A DNA stretch of 64,000 bases from Actinoallomurus liliacearum (GTDB lineage: Bacteria > Actinomycetota > Actinomycetes > Streptosporangiales > Streptosporangiaceae), in assembly GCF_039542035.1 (NCBI RefSeq), contig NZ_BAABHJ010000005.1, forward strand, positions 124,001-188,000. The letters run 5' to 3'. Position numbers and translations under genes: made by a program. Positions 36,066 through 44,675 of the stretch are shown here, piece by piece. Position 1 is the first letter of the stretch; every line of letters starts with the position of its first letter. A model generated the notes under the pieces. The model worked only from the letters and a program-made list of their open reading frames with translations. It had not been told where the DNA came from and searched no databases.

Positions 36066-36129
36066 TGACATCGTCAACGGTAAATGCGTATCGTTGTCAG
36101 TGTCAATGGCAACAGAATCTTGTTACCAT
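36066..36129. promoter_or_regulatory. Divergent promoter with two candidate TetR operators
   Basis: A nested inverted repeat, GACA-N4-CAACG-N12-CGTTG-N4-TGTC, spans 36066-36103. A second one, ATGGCAACA-N6-TGTTACCAT (one mismatch), spans 36106-36129 and ends six bases before the TetR start at 36136. Both lie in an AT-richer gap between the TetR gene and the aldo/keto reductase gene, suiting autoregulation plus control of the divergent operon. Confidence 0.6.
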
Positions 36130-36135
36130 CGACAC

Positions 36136-36882
36136 ATGCGCAGCGACCTTGGCTCGTCCGAGACGGGTGTGGAACGACGCGACCAGCAGCAGGAGGCGAT
36201 CCTGGAGGCGGCGGCCAAGCTGTTGACCGAGCACGGTCCGGCCGGCATCTCGACGCGGGCGGTCGCGACCGCCGCCGGGGTGCAGACACCTGCGTTGTAT
36301 CGCTTGTTCGGGGACAAGGACGGCCTGCTCGACGCCCTCGGCAGCTACGTATTCGAGAGCTACCTGGCCGAGAAGCGGGGACTGGAACCGAGCGAGGACG
36401 CGATCGAGGACATCCGGCGCGGCTGGAACATCCACGTCGAGTTCGGGCTCCGCAATCCCGCGTACTACGCCCTGATGTACGGCAACCTGCGCCCGGGTCG
36501 CCGCCCGGCCGCCGCCCAGGAGAACGGCGAGATCCTGCGCCGTCTACTCGAGCGGGCCCGCGAGCAGGGCCGGCTCCGCGTTCCGGTCGAGACGGCCGCG
36601 CGGGCCATTGAGGCGTCGACGACCGGTGCCGTGCTGCTGTTGCTGGCGCAGCCCGAGGACGAGCGCGACCCGACCCCGCTCACCGGGCTGCGTGACACCG
36701 TCATCGACTCGATCGTCAGCACCGAACCGGCGGCCGACGTTCGAACGAGGATCGCCGACCGGGCTCAGGCGCTGCTGGCCGCCGTCGGTGATGGCCGCGG
36801 TGCCGACCCCGTCGTAGACGCCGGATTCAGAGCCGCCGAAGCGGCGCTGCTGCGCGATTGGCTGAGCATCCTGAGCCGATGA
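36136..36882 (+). CDS. TetR/AcrR-family repressor
   Basis: A 248-residue repressor. The N-terminal HTH (about 15-62) reads ILEAAAKLLTEHGPAGISTRAVATAAGVQTPALYRLFGDKDGLLDAL. The C-terminal ligand domain is helical, with a TetR_C-like NPAYYALMYGN segment. I chose ATG at 36136 because starts at 36094 or 36106 would put the operator inside the coding region. It is divergent from the aldo/keto reductase and flavodoxin genes and probably senses an electrophile or quinone-like inducer. Confidence 0.88.
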   Translation: MRSDLGSSETGVERRDQQQEAILEAAAKLLTEHGPAGISTRAVATAAGVQTPALYRLFGDKDGLLDALGSYVFESYLAEKRGLEPSEDAIEDIRRGWNIHVEFGLRNPAYYALMYGNLRPGRRPAAAQENGEILRRLLERAREQGRLRVPVETAARAIEASTTGAVLLLLAQPEDERDPTPLTGLRDTVIDSIVSTEPAADVRTRIADRAQALLAAVGDGRGADPVVDAGFRAAEAALLRDWLSILSR

Positions 36883-36959
36883 CGACCCGATGACCCCCTG
36901 CGGAGACGCCGATGGCACGGTGGCGATGCTCGTCGGTCCACGGCGTCGAGGCCGGGTGG

Positions 36960-36988
36960 TTGACAGGGAGGGATCAAAGCCATTTAAC
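36960..36988 (+). promoter_or_regulatory. Sigma-70-like promoter of the GntR-ABC operon
   Basis: TTGACA at 36960-36965 is followed 17 bases later by TTTAAC at 36983-36988, in an unusually AT-rich patch just before the GntR start at 36998. The -35 is a perfect consensus, while the -10 is weak. Confidence 0.45.
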
Positions 36989-36997
36989 TCAATAACT

Positions 36998-37462
36998 ATG
37001 GATGTAGATAAAGACGCCTCGCCGTCACCGATCGAGTTCCGGCTCGATCCGGGTTCGGGGGTGCCGACCTATCTCCAACTGGTCCACCAGGTGGAGCAGG
37101 CGCTGCGGCTGGGATATCTCCAACAGGGTGATCAGCTGCCGAGGGTCAAGGACGTCGTCGCCGGGCTGGCCATTAACCCGAACACGGTGCTGAAGGCCTA
37201 CCGGGAGCTGGAGCACCGTGGTCTGGTGGCCGGACGGCGGGGACTCGGCACGTTCGTCGAGAGCACCCTGGACCGGGTGGGCCTGCGCGAACAGGCGGCT
37301 CTGCAGAAGAGCATGCTCGCGTGGATGCGCACCGCGAGCGAGGCCGGGCTCGACGAGGCCGGGATGAGCGCCCTGTTCACGGCGGCACTGCACGAGCTGC
37401 GGCAGAGCAGTGAAAGCCGGACGGATGAGGAAGACGGCGGCCGCGCGGGAGTGGTCGCGTGA
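36998..37462 (+). CDS. GntR-family regulator (YtrA subfamily)
   Basis: A 154-residue short GntR protein. The winged helix spans about 15-80 (PTYLQLVHQVEQALRLGYLQQGDQLPRVKDVVAGLAINPNTVLKAYRELEHRGLV). Only a short helical tail follows, as in YtrA-type regulators that control ABC operons. ATG at 36998 is chosen over upstream starts because the promoter lies just before it. Its stop overlaps the ATPase gene start (GTGA), so regulator and transporter are co-translated and the operon is probably self-repressed. Confidence 0.9.
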   Translation: MDVDKDASPSPIEFRLDPGSGVPTYLQLVHQVEQALRLGYLQQGDQLPRVKDVVAGLAINPNTVLKAYRELEHRGLVAGRRGLGTFVESTLDRVGLREQAALQKSMLAWMRTASEAGLDEAGMSALFTAALHELRQSSESRTDEEDGGRAGVVA

Positions 37463-38370
37463 GCACCGCGATCGAGGCGTCGGGACTCGGCAAGCGCTAC
37501 GGCCGTACGTGGGCGCTGCGGGACTGCTCACTGGCGATCCCGGCCGGGCACGTGGTCGGGCTGGTCGGCCCGAACGGCGCGGGGAAGACGACGCTGCTGA
37601 GCCTGGCGGTCGGGCTGGCCACGCCGACGACGGGACAGGTGCGGGTGGCGGGTGGCAGGGCCGCGGGGTCGGACGCCGCGCTGGACGCCGTCGCCTTCGT
37701 GGCCCAGGAGGCGGCGCTCTACCGCAACCTGTCCGTCGCCGACATGCTGCGGGTGGGACGCAACCTGAACCGGCGCTGGGACGGCGAGCGCGCTCGTGAC
37801 CGACTGGCGGAGCTGGGCATTCCGCCGGGCAAGAAGGTCGGCGCGCTGTCGGGCGGTCAGCGGTCCCAGGTGGCGCTCACCCTGGCTCTCGCCAAACGCC
37901 CGGAGCTGCTGATCCTGGACGAGCCGTTGGCCGCGCTGGACCCGGTGGCGCGGCACGACTTCACGGCGGCGTTGATGGCCGCCGTGGCGGAGGACGGCGT
38001 CTCGGTGGTGTTCTCCTCGCACGTGGTCGCGGAGCTGGAGCGGGTCTGCGACTACGTGGTCGTCGTGCACGGCGGCCGCGTTCAGGTGTCCGGCGAGGCC
38101 GAGGACCTGGTCGCCGGGCATCACGTGCTGACCGGGCCGGCCGATCAGGCCGATGCCGTCGCCGAGCGCTTCCCGGTCGTCCGGGACCGGCGTGCCTTCG
38201 CGCAGGCGCACCTGCTGATCCGCAGCACCGATCCGGTCGCCGCGCCGCCGGGCTGGCAGCGGCAGCCGGTGGGGCTGGAGGAACTGGTGCTGGCCTACAT
38301 GCGCGAGCCTTCGGCCTCGGCGCTCGACGGCCCGAAACCCGTACGCGGTGAACAGGTGGGCTGCCGATGA
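37459..38370 (+). CDS. ABC transporter ATP-binding protein
   Basis: A 303-residue ATPase with Walker A GPNGAGKTT, Q-loop FVAQEAALYRNL, signature LSGGQRSQVALTLAL, Walker B LLILDEPLAALDP and H-loop SSHVV. It has the C-terminal extension typical of YtrB-like exporters. It is the middle gene of GntR-ATPase-permease, with ATGA overlap to the permease. These operons respond to cell-wall antibiotics or membrane stress in other bacteria, and the substrate here is unknown. Confidence 0.92.
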   Translation: MSTAIEASGLGKRYGRTWALRDCSLAIPAGHVVGLVGPNGAGKTTLLSLAVGLATPTTGQVRVAGGRAAGSDAALDAVAFVAQEAALYRNLSVADMLRVGRNLNRRWDGERARDRLAELGIPPGKKVGALSGGQRSQVALTLALAKRPELLILDEPLAALDPVARHDFTAALMAAVAEDGVSVVFSSHVVAELERVCDYVVVVHGGRVQVSGEAEDLVAGHHVLTGPADQADAVAERFPVVRDRRAFAQAHLLIRSTDPVAAPPGWQRQPVGLEELVLAYMREPSASALDGPKPVRGEQVGCR

Positions 38371-39380
38371 CGACCGCCTCCCCGCTTCCGGCTCACCGCA
38401 GGCCGCTCCCACGGCTCGGTCTCGTATGGGTGACCTGGCGCCAGCACCGGTTCGCCCTCTACGGTCTGCTGGCGATGCTGGCCGGCTTCGCCGCGCTGAT
38501 GGTGGCCGGTGGCCTGCGGGCCCGTTCGACCTACCACCGGCTCGGGCTGGGCGGGTGCGCCTCCTTCGCCGGCGGCCGCTGCGAACAGCTCCGCATGGAG
38601 CTGTTCGGCTGGTACCCGCAGCAACTGCCGTTCTTGTTCCTGCTGCTGCTGCCCGCGGCGTTCGGCGCGTTCTTCGGGGGGCCGCTGATCGCGCGGGAGC
38701 TGGAGACGGGCACCTACCGGTTCGCCTGGACCCAGGGGGCCGGGCGCACCCGCTGGCTGCTGACGAAGCTGCTCCTGATCGCCGTCGTGCTGGCCGCGGT
38801 GGCGGAGGCCTACGGCGCCCTGTACACCTGGTACAACGCGCCCCTGGACCACGTCATGCGGTTCGGCTTCAACGACTACCTCGGCTTCGAGCTCGGGGGA
38901 GTCGTCTTTCCGGTCCAGACGCTGCTGGCGTTCACGGCCGGGGTGTTCGCCGGCGCGCTGACCCGCCGCACCCTGGTCGCGGTCGGAGCGGTCTTCCTCG
39001 GCTCGTCCGGCCTCATCATGGCGCTCGTCTTCAAGCTGCGCCAGTACTACATGACACCCCTCGTCACGGCCGGCCGAACCGGCCCGCGTGACTGGGTGAT
39101 CGGCAGAGCGTACGTGGATCCGAGCGGGCACCTGCTCGACACCTCCGACAGCCACCTCCTGTACATGAAGTATCTGGCGCAGCTCCCGATGTCCGGCGAC
39201 CCTCGGTCCTCGGTCTCGTACCGGGACTGGCTCCTGGCCCGGCACTACACCATCGTGACCACCTACCACCCCGCCGGCCGGTTCTGGACGTTCCAGTTCA
39301 TCGAGGCCGGCTGGATGGGCCTGCTCATCCTCCTGCTGGGCCTGGCCACCGTCCGGCTGGTCCGCCGCCGGATCGGCTGA
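38367..39380 (+). CDS. ABC transporter permease
   Basis: A 337-residue membrane protein with about six helices. The opening VWVTWRQHRFALYGLLAML and the first loop with TGTYRFAWTQGAGRTRWLLTK match ABC-2 type permeases of GntR/YtrA operons. A soluble outside loop (about 225-305) contains two Tyr/Ser-rich segments. The stop lies inside a 20-bp tandem duplication. It completes the transporter begun at 37459. Confidence 0.85.
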   Translation: MTTASPLPAHRRPLPRLGLVWVTWRQHRFALYGLLAMLAGFAALMVAGGLRARSTYHRLGLGGCASFAGGRCEQLRMELFGWYPQQLPFLFLLLLPAAFGAFFGGPLIARELETGTYRFAWTQGAGRTRWLLTKLLLIAVVLAAVAEAYGALYTWYNAPLDHVMRFGFNDYLGFELGGVVFPVQTLLAFTAGVFAGALTRRTLVAVGAVFLGSSGLIMALVFKLRQYYMTPLVTAGRTGPRDWVIGRAYVDPSGHLLDTSDSHLLYMKYLAQLPMSGDPRSSVSYRDWLLARHYTIVTTYHPAGRFWTFQFIEAGWMGLLILLLGLATVRLVRRRIG

Positions 39381-39409
39381 TCGGACGCCGGATCGGCTGA
39401 TCGGACGCC
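39367..39409. repeat. 20-bp tandem duplication over a stop codon
   Basis: The unit 39367-39386 is repeated at 39387-39406, plus three bases. It contains the last codons and TGA of the permease gene, so the second copy carries a duplicate stop. Recent slippage is likely, with no obvious regulatory role. Confidence 0.85.
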
Positions 39410-39521
39410 CGTTCGCCGCATCGCCCGGTGCGATGCGGCATCCACCCTCCCGCGCACGCCCAGTGGCACCGGACTCCCCGTGCCACCGGTGACGCGCGCT
39501 CTCACCCTCGTAAGGAACCCG

Positions 39522-40736
39522 ATGAAGCCAGGAAACACCGATGCGTCCCGGACGACGGGCCGGCGCGGCCGGACTCGCGCGCCCGGCCTGATCGCCGCCC
39601 TGCTGGGCCTCACGACGGCGACGGCGGCATGCGCCGTTTCGCCGGCCCAGCAGGTCGCGGCCGCGCGCGCCGCGCGCTCCGCCGCTCCGCGCACGTCCGA
39701 GACGCCGGCACTGCCCCGCCCGACGGGCCCGTACGCGGTCGGCCGCGACATCCTGCACCTCGTCGATCGGCACCGCACCGATCCCTGGGTGCCGGCGGCG
39801 GGGCCACGGCAGCTGATGGTGTCGATGTACTACCCCGCCCGGCCCGGCACCGGCGGACCGGCCCCGTACATGACCGTCGACGAGGCCCGGCTGTTCCTGC
39901 AGGAGAAGGCTCCGGGCGTCGACGTCCCACCCGCCCTGCTCAGCGCCACCCGCACCTGGGCGCACACCGCCGCGCGCCCGGCACCGGGCAGGTTCCCCCT
40001 GGTGGTGCTCTCGCCCGGACTCACGCTCCCGCGCGCCACCCTCACCGGTCTCGCCGAGCAGCTGGCCGGCCGCGGCTACGTCGTCGCGCTGGTCGACCAC
40101 ACCTACGAGAACTCCGGCACGACCTTCCCCGACGGGCGTACCCTCGCCTGCGCCATCTGCGACAAGCCCCCCGCGGGCGGCCCTCCGGCCATCGCCCGGA
40201 GCCGGGCCGAGGACGTCTCCTTCGTGCTCGACCGGCTGACCGCCCGGCACTCGGCATGGCGCCACGCCCGCCTGATCGACCCCCGGCACATCGGCATGGC
40301 CGGGCACTCGATCGGCGGCGACGCCACCGCCACGACCATGGCCACCGACCACCGGGTCCACGCCGGGGTGAACATGGACGGCACCTTCTACGCGCCGGTC
40401 CCGGCCGACGGCCTGGCCCACCGGCCCTTCCTGATGTTCGGCGCCGAGCACGAGGCCCCGGGCATCGACGACACCTGGGGGCAGGCGTGGAACAGCCTGA
40501 ACGGCTGGAAACGCTGGCTGACCGTCGCCGGATCCGACCACGGCACCTTCACCGACCTGCCCATCCTGTCCGCGTGGGTGGGGAGGCCCGGAGCCGGGAT
40601 CTCCCCGCAGCGCGCGGAGGAGATCACCCGAGCCTACGTCGGCGCCTTCTTCGACCTGCACCTCAAGGGCATCCGGCAGCCCCTGCTCGACGGGCCCTCA
40701 CCGGCGAACCCGGAGGTGACCTTCCAGCACCCCTGA
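39522..40736 (+). CDS. Secreted PAF-acetylhydrolase-like lipase/esterase
   Basis: A 404-residue alpha/beta hydrolase related to platelet-activating-factor acetylhydrolases. The signal peptide has a hydrophobic core ALLGLTTATAAC and a possible lipobox at TAAC. The nucleophile elbow is GHSIGG (Ser about 263), followed by NMDG and a terminal GSDHGTFTDL with the catalytic His. ATG 39522 is preceded by TAAGGAACC. It sits between the ABC operon and an MmyB-type regulator, same strand. Substrate unknown. Confidence 0.82.
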   Translation: MKPGNTDASRTTGRRGRTRAPGLIAALLGLTTATAACAVSPAQQVAAARAARSAAPRTSETPALPRPTGPYAVGRDILHLVDRHRTDPWVPAAGPRQLMVSMYYPARPGTGGPAPYMTVDEARLFLQEKAPGVDVPPALLSATRTWAHTAARPAPGRFPLVVLSPGLTLPRATLTGLAEQLAGRGYVVALVDHTYENSGTTFPDGRTLACAICDKPPAGGPPAIARSRAEDVSFVLDRLTARHSAWRHARLIDPRHIGMAGHSIGGDATATTMATDHRVHAGVNMDGTFYAPVPADGLAHRPFLMFGAEHEAPGIDDTWGQAWNSLNGWKRWLTVAGSDHGTFTDLPILSAWVGRPGAGISPQRAEEITRAYVGAFFDLHLKGIRQPLLDGPSPANPEVTFQHP

Positions 40737-40785
40737 TCCCGTCGGCGGCTTTGCGCGAGTACCTCGACCTGGCAGTCTTCTCGGC

Positions 40786-41631
40786 ATGTATCCCGGTTCT
40801 GCGCTCGGTGAGTTTCTTCGATCCCGACGGGCCCGGCTCCGGCCCGAGGACGTGGGCTTGAGCGCGGGGGTCAGGCATCGTCGGGTGGCCGGCTTGCGCA
40901 GAGAGGAGCTGGCGCCGCTGGCCGGGGTCAGCGTCGGCTATTACACGCGGCTGGAGCAGGGGCAGAGCCCGAACGTCTCCGACGAGGTCCTGGACGCCGT
41001 CGCCCGCGTCCTGCGGCTGGACGACGACGAGGTGGCCCACCTGCACCGGCTGGCGCGGGTCGCGCGGACCCGGGAGAAGGTACGGCCGGAGCAACTGCGC
41101 CCCGGCATCAGGCTGATGGTGGACTCGTTCACCGAGGCGCCCGCCATCGCGGTGGGCAGGCGGGGCGACATTCTGGCCTGGAACCGGTTGGCGCACGCCC
41201 TGCTGGCTCCGCACTGGGCCTTCGACGGCGCGGAGAAGCCGAACTTCGTCCGCGTCGACTTCCTCGAGCCGGAGTTCTCCCGGGGGCTGTACGTCGACTG
41301 GGAGCAGAAGGCACGCGACGACATCGCCTATCTCGAAGGGACGCTGAGCAGGTTCCCCGGGGATGAGGGGCTGACCGCGCTGATCGAGGAGCTGCTGACG
41401 CTGAGCCCGGAGTTCCGCGCCATGTGGACCGAGCACCCGGTGAGCAACTGCGCGTCCATCTCGCGTGACTACCGGCACCCGGACGTGGGCGTCATGACCC
41501 TCACCGCCGAACTCCTGCGAACCCCCGACGACGAGGGCCAGGGGGTCACGATCTTCCAGGCCGAGGCGGGCTCGCCGTCGGCGGAACGGTTGCGGCGGCT
41601 CGCCGAACTGGTCACCGCCACCACCGGGTAG
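40786..41631 (+). CDS. MmyB-type XRE transcriptional regulator
   Basis: A 281-residue intact regulator. The N-terminal HTH spans about 8-70 (LGEFLRSRRARL...LRREELAPLAGVSVGYYTRLEQGQ). The C-terminal MmyB-like PAS domain (about 100-270) contains WNRLAHALL, DWEQKARDDIA and CASISRDYRHPDVG, a fold that can bind a fatty-acid-like ligand. These regulators usually control a neighbouring oxidoreductase or transporter gene. The convergent MFS exporter or the upstream hydrolase are candidates. It is an intact counterpart of the truncated gene at 32712. Confidence 0.88.
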   Translation: MYPGSALGEFLRSRRARLRPEDVGLSAGVRHRRVAGLRREELAPLAGVSVGYYTRLEQGQSPNVSDEVLDAVARVLRLDDDEVAHLHRLARVARTREKVRPEQLRPGIRLMVDSFTEAPAIAVGRRGDILAWNRLAHALLAPHWAFDGAEKPNFVRVDFLEPEFSRGLYVDWEQKARDDIAYLEGTLSRFPGDEGLTALIEELLTLSPEFRAMWTEHPVSNCASISRDYRHPDVGVMTLTAELLRTPDDEGQGVTIFQAEAGSPSAERLRRLAELVTATTG

Positions 41632-41641
41632 ACCGCGACGC

Positions 41642-41681
41642 GCCCCGGCCCGGCACGGCATCGTCCGCGCCGGGCCGGGGC
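41642..41681. terminator. Bidirectional hairpin terminator
   Basis: A perfect 13-bp GC stem (arms 41642-41654 and 41669-41681) with a 14-base loop between the convergent MmyB-type regulator and MFS genes. Confidence 0.65.
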
Positions 41682-41702
41682 ACCGGCCCGCCCAGGGGCC
41701 GG

Positions 41703-43172
41703 TCAGGCGGCCAGGGAACGCTCGGCCGGCCGGCCGGTGGAGCGCTCGGCCGCTCGGCCGGTGTTCGCCCGGCGGAGCAGGACTCCGCCGGCGACGGCGC
41801 CGAGCAGCGCGACCCCACCGGCCACCAGGAAGGCGGTGTGCAGTCCGCCCAGAGTGGCCAGTGCCTCGGTGGTGGTCGGGGCGAGCGCCTCGGTACGGGC
41901 GGCGACGATCGCGGTGAGCCCGGCCACGCCCACGGCGCCGATGAAGGTGGGCATCTGGGCCAGGCTGCCGGCGACGCCCTGGTCGGCCTCGTCCAGGCCG
42001 GAAGTGATCGTCGCGATGGCGGCCACCACCGTCAGGACGTGCCCGAAGCCCATCGTGGCCGAGGTGGCCAGCAGGAGGACCGGGCCGCCCTGAGCGGGCA
42101 GGAACACCATCGCGGCGGTGCCCAGCGCCTGCACGGCCAGGCCGGTCACGATGGTCGTCACCGTTCCCCGTGCGCCGATCAGCCGGGCCGCGAGGGTTCC
42201 GGCGAGCAGTGCCGCGACGCCCTCGCCGAGGAAGCCGAGTCCGGTCTCCAGCGGCGAGTACCCCAGGACGTCCTGCATGTAGATGCTGAGCAGCAGGGTC
42301 GCACCGCCGCACATCCCGAAGGTGACGAGGGCGACCGTCATGCCCCACTTCACGGTCGTACGGCGCAGGAGGCGCAGGGGGATGAGCGGGGCCGCGTGCC
42401 GGGCCTCGACGACCAGGAACGCGCCGAGGAGGGCCGCGGCGGCCAGCAGCGTCCCGAGGGTCGGCGCGCTGCCCCAGCCCGCCCGGTCACCCGTGGAGAT
42501 GCCGTAGACCAGGGCGAACAGCCCGCCGCTCGCCAGGATCGCGCCGGGGACGTCCAGCCTGGTCCGGCCGCGGCCGGCCGGCTCACGAACCACGGTGATC
42601 GCGCCGAGCAGGACCAGCAGGCCGATGCCGAACAGCATGAGCATGGTCCAGCGCCAGTTCAGCCCGCTGGTGATCAGCCCACCGCCGATCGTCCCGATGA
42701 CGAACCCCAGCGACAGCAGGGCGCCGTTGACCCCGAGGGCCCTGGTGCGCTGCGGCCCCTCGGGGAACGCGGCGGTCATCAGCGCCAGCGCCGTCGGGCC
42801 GATCATGGCCGCCGCGACGCCCTGCCCGACGCGCGCCGCGACCAGCAGCCCCGGGCCGGGCGCCGACCCGGCCAGCAGCGAGAACACGGTGAAGGTCACC
42901 ACACCGGCGATGAACAGCCGGCGCCTGCCGATCATGTCGGACGCCCGCCCGAACAGCGGCATCAACGCGGCCGTCGGCAGCAGGCACGCGGTGGCCACCC
43001 ACTGCAGCGCCGACGCGCTGGAAAAGCCCAGATCCCGGCCGATCTCCGGCAGCGCCACCGTGATGATCGAGTAGTCCAGCCCGGTCATGAACGTCGCGCC
43101 GCACAGCGTGATGAGGATGAGCCGGCCGCGCGGCCCCAGCCGCGCGGCGCTCCGATGAGTCTCCGTCGTCAT
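41703..43172 (-). CDS. MFS drug exporter (EmrB/QacA, 14-TM type)
   Basis: A 489-residue transporter with about 14 membrane segments. Motif A-like loop PLFGRASDMIGRRRLF lies between TM2 and TM3, and motif C-like LGFVIGTIGGGLI in TM5. The start ATFMTGLDYSIITVALPEI matches DHA2 proton-driven drug exporters. It exports amphipathic compounds, and the natural substrate is unknown. The C-terminal tail has a repeated Arg/Ser/Thr-rich GRxAERSTGRPAERS stretch. Convergent with the MmyB-type gene. Confidence 0.9.
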   Translation of the reverse strand: MTTETHRSAARLGPRGRLILITLCGATFMTGLDYSIITVALPEIGRDLGFSSASALQWVATACLLPTAALMPLFGRASDMIGRRRLFIAGVVTFTVFSLLAGSAPGPGLLVAARVGQGVAAAMIGPTALALMTAAFPEGPQRTRALGVNGALLSLGFVIGTIGGGLITSGLNWRWTMLMLFGIGLLVLLGAITVVREPAGRGRTRLDVPGAILASGGLFALVYGISTGDRAGWGSAPTLGTLLAAAALLGAFLVVEARHAAPLIPLRLLRRTTVKWGMTVALVTFGMCGGATLLLSIYMQDVLGYSPLETGLGFLGEGVAALLAGTLAARLIGARGTVTTIVTGLAVQALGTAAMVFLPAQGGPVLLLATSATMGFGHVLTVVAAIATITSGLDEADQGVAGSLAQMPTFIGAVGVAGLTAIVAARTEALAPTTTEALATLGGLHTAFLVAGGVALLGAVAGGVLLRRANTGRAAERSTGRPAERSLAA

Positions 43173-43245
43173 GCCGCCAGACTGCGGCCGGCGGAGACGA
43201 GCGACCAGCGCTCCGCTGAGGGTACCTCTGCCAGGTGCAGGCTCC

Positions 43246-44079
43246 TCAGCGCAGGGACGCGATCGGGCCGCCCGGGGAGTCGTGCCGGGCGGCGACGACC
43301 GCCTCGGCGACCGAGCGGACCTCCTCCTCGGGCAGGTGGCGGTACCCGTCGTCGGTGACGACCGCGACGGTCGGGAAGATGCGGCGGGTCAGGTCCGGGC
43401 CGCCGGTGGCCGAGTCGTCGTCCGCCGCGTCGTACAGCGCCTGGACGGCCGCGACGAGGGCGTCCTCCTGGGACATCCCGCGCCGGTACAGCTTCTTCAG
43501 CGCGCCCCGCGCGTACGGCGAGCCGGAGCCGTCGACGTGGAAGTCCTTCATCTCGTACGGGCCGCCGGCGACGTCGAAGGAGTAGATCCGGCCGGCTCCC
43601 CGGTCGAGGTCGTAACCCGCGAAAAGGGGCACGACCACCAGCCCCTGCATGGCCGCGCCGAGGTTGCCCTGGACGAGCGCGGCCAGCCGGCGGGCCTTGC
43701 CGTCGAGCGACAGCCGCCGGCCCTCGATCTTCTCGTAGTGCGCCAGCTCGAACTGGAAGAGGCGGACCATCTCGATCGCGAGACCGACCGTGCCGGCGAA
43801 GGCGACCACGGAGTACTCGTCGGCGTAGTTCACCTTCTCCAGGTCGCGCTGCGCGATGAGGTTGCCCATGGTGGCCCGGCGGTCACCGGCCATCAGCACG
43901 CCGCCCTCGAAGGTCAGCGCCAGCACCGTGGTCCCGTGCGGCAGGTCGAGCCCGGCGGCCGACTCCCGGATGGTGCCGGTGGGCAGCGCGTCGGGTGCGA
44001 CCTCCGCCAGCAACTCCCGGAACGACGCGTTGGTGGTGCTCAGGAACGCCGGAGGGAGACCCTGCGAGAAATCGACCAT
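43246..44079 (-). CDS. prcB: 20S proteasome beta subunit (orphan)
   Basis: A 277-residue PrcB. A 49-residue propeptide ends at LPHG, and the mature N-terminus begins TTVLALTF, with catalytic Thr at residue 50. Mature-numbered D17 (AGDRRAT) and K33 (RDLEKV) are both present, so it should be an active threonine protease after autoprocessing. In actinobacteria prcB is normally followed by prcA within the pup-dop-pafA cluster. Here the neighbours are an MFS exporter and a MaoC gene, and no prcA or pup is seen. It could be a second copy or a relocated gene that uses alpha rings from elsewhere. Confidence 0.93.
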   Translation of the reverse strand: MVDFSQGLPPAFLSTTNASFRELLAEVAPDALPTGTIRESAAGLDLPHGTTVLALTFEGGVLMAGDRRATMGNLIAQRDLEKVNYADEYSVVAFAGTVGLAIEMVRLFQFELAHYEKIEGRRLSLDGKARRLAALVQGNLGAAMQGLVVVPLFAGYDLDRGAGRIYSFDVAGGPYEMKDFHVDGSGSPYARGALKKLYRRGMSQEDALVAAVQALYDAADDDSATGGPDLTRRIFPTVAVVTDDGYRHLPEEEVRSVAEAVVAARHDSPGGPIASLR

Positions 44080-44115
44080 CTGCGCCCGCTTCCGATCAAG
44101 GACAGTGCCTCGCTT

Positions 44116-44151
44116 ATCGTACGATCTTCGCCTTCGCCCGCCACCTAGACT
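44116..44151. promoter_or_regulatory. prcB/MaoC divergent promoter with palindrome and leaderless -10
   Basis: ATCGTACGAT at 44116-44125 is a perfect 10-bp palindrome in the 78-bp gap. TAGACT at 44146-44151 lies six bases before the MaoC ATG, the spacing expected for a leaderless actinobacterial transcript. Confidence 0.45.
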
Positions 44152-44157
44152 TGGCGT

Positions 44158-44670
44158 ATGACGTGGCGTGGCCGCTACTACGAGGACTTCACGCTCGGCG
44201 ACGTGTACTACCACCCGCTCGGCCGGACGGTGACGACGACCGACAACATGTGGTTCACCCTGCTCACGCAGAACACCGCGATGGTGCACGTCGACCACCA
44301 CTACGCCGCGCGGACCGAGTTCGGGCGGCCGCTCGTCGACTCGACGTTCACCCTCGCCCTCATCACCGGCCAGTCCGTCACCGACGTCTCGCAGAACGTC
44401 ATGGCGAACCTCGGCTGGGACGACGTACGGCTCCCGGCTCCCGTCTTCGAGGGCGACACGCTCTACTCGCGGTCGAAGGTCATCGCGCTCCGCGAGTCCC
44501 GCTCCCGGCCGAACGTCGGCGTCGTCACCGTGGCCACCGAGGGTTTCAACCAGAACGGCGTCGTCGTCTGCTCGTTCAAGCGCACGCTGCTGGTCTACAA
44601 GCGCGACCACGCGCCGCACCCGCCGGTTCCGCGTCCTCCCGAGGACTCCCTCCCGCCGGTGCAGGAGTAA
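44158..44670 (+). CDS. MaoC-family dehydratase (mesaconyl-CoA hydratase-like)
   Basis: A 170-residue hot-dog protein. The start RYYEDFTLGDVYYHPLGRTVT and the following NTAMVHVDHHYA segment match MaoC-like enoyl/mesaconyl-CoA hydratases, and the Asn/His/Asp cluster is consistent with the hydratase dyad. It hydrates a C4-C5 branched enoyl-CoA. Its stop is five bases before the CoA-transferase gene, so the two form an operon. In many actinobacteria this pair accompanies a CoA-ester lyase and acyl-CoA dehydrogenase, which are absent here. Confidence 0.85.
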   Translation: MTWRGRYYEDFTLGDVYYHPLGRTVTTTDNMWFTLLTQNTAMVHVDHHYAARTEFGRPLVDSTFTLALITGQSVTDVSQNVMANLGWDDVRLPAPVFEGDTLYSRSKVIALRESRSRPNVGVVTVATEGFNQNGVVVCSFKRTLLVYKRDHAPHPPVPRPPEDSLPPVQE

Positions 44671-44675
44671 CCGGG

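Noticed and set aside
38295..40661. A 788-codon open frame on the minus strand
   Set aside because: Antisense to the GntR-operon permease and the secreted hydrolase, with composition typical of shadow frames.
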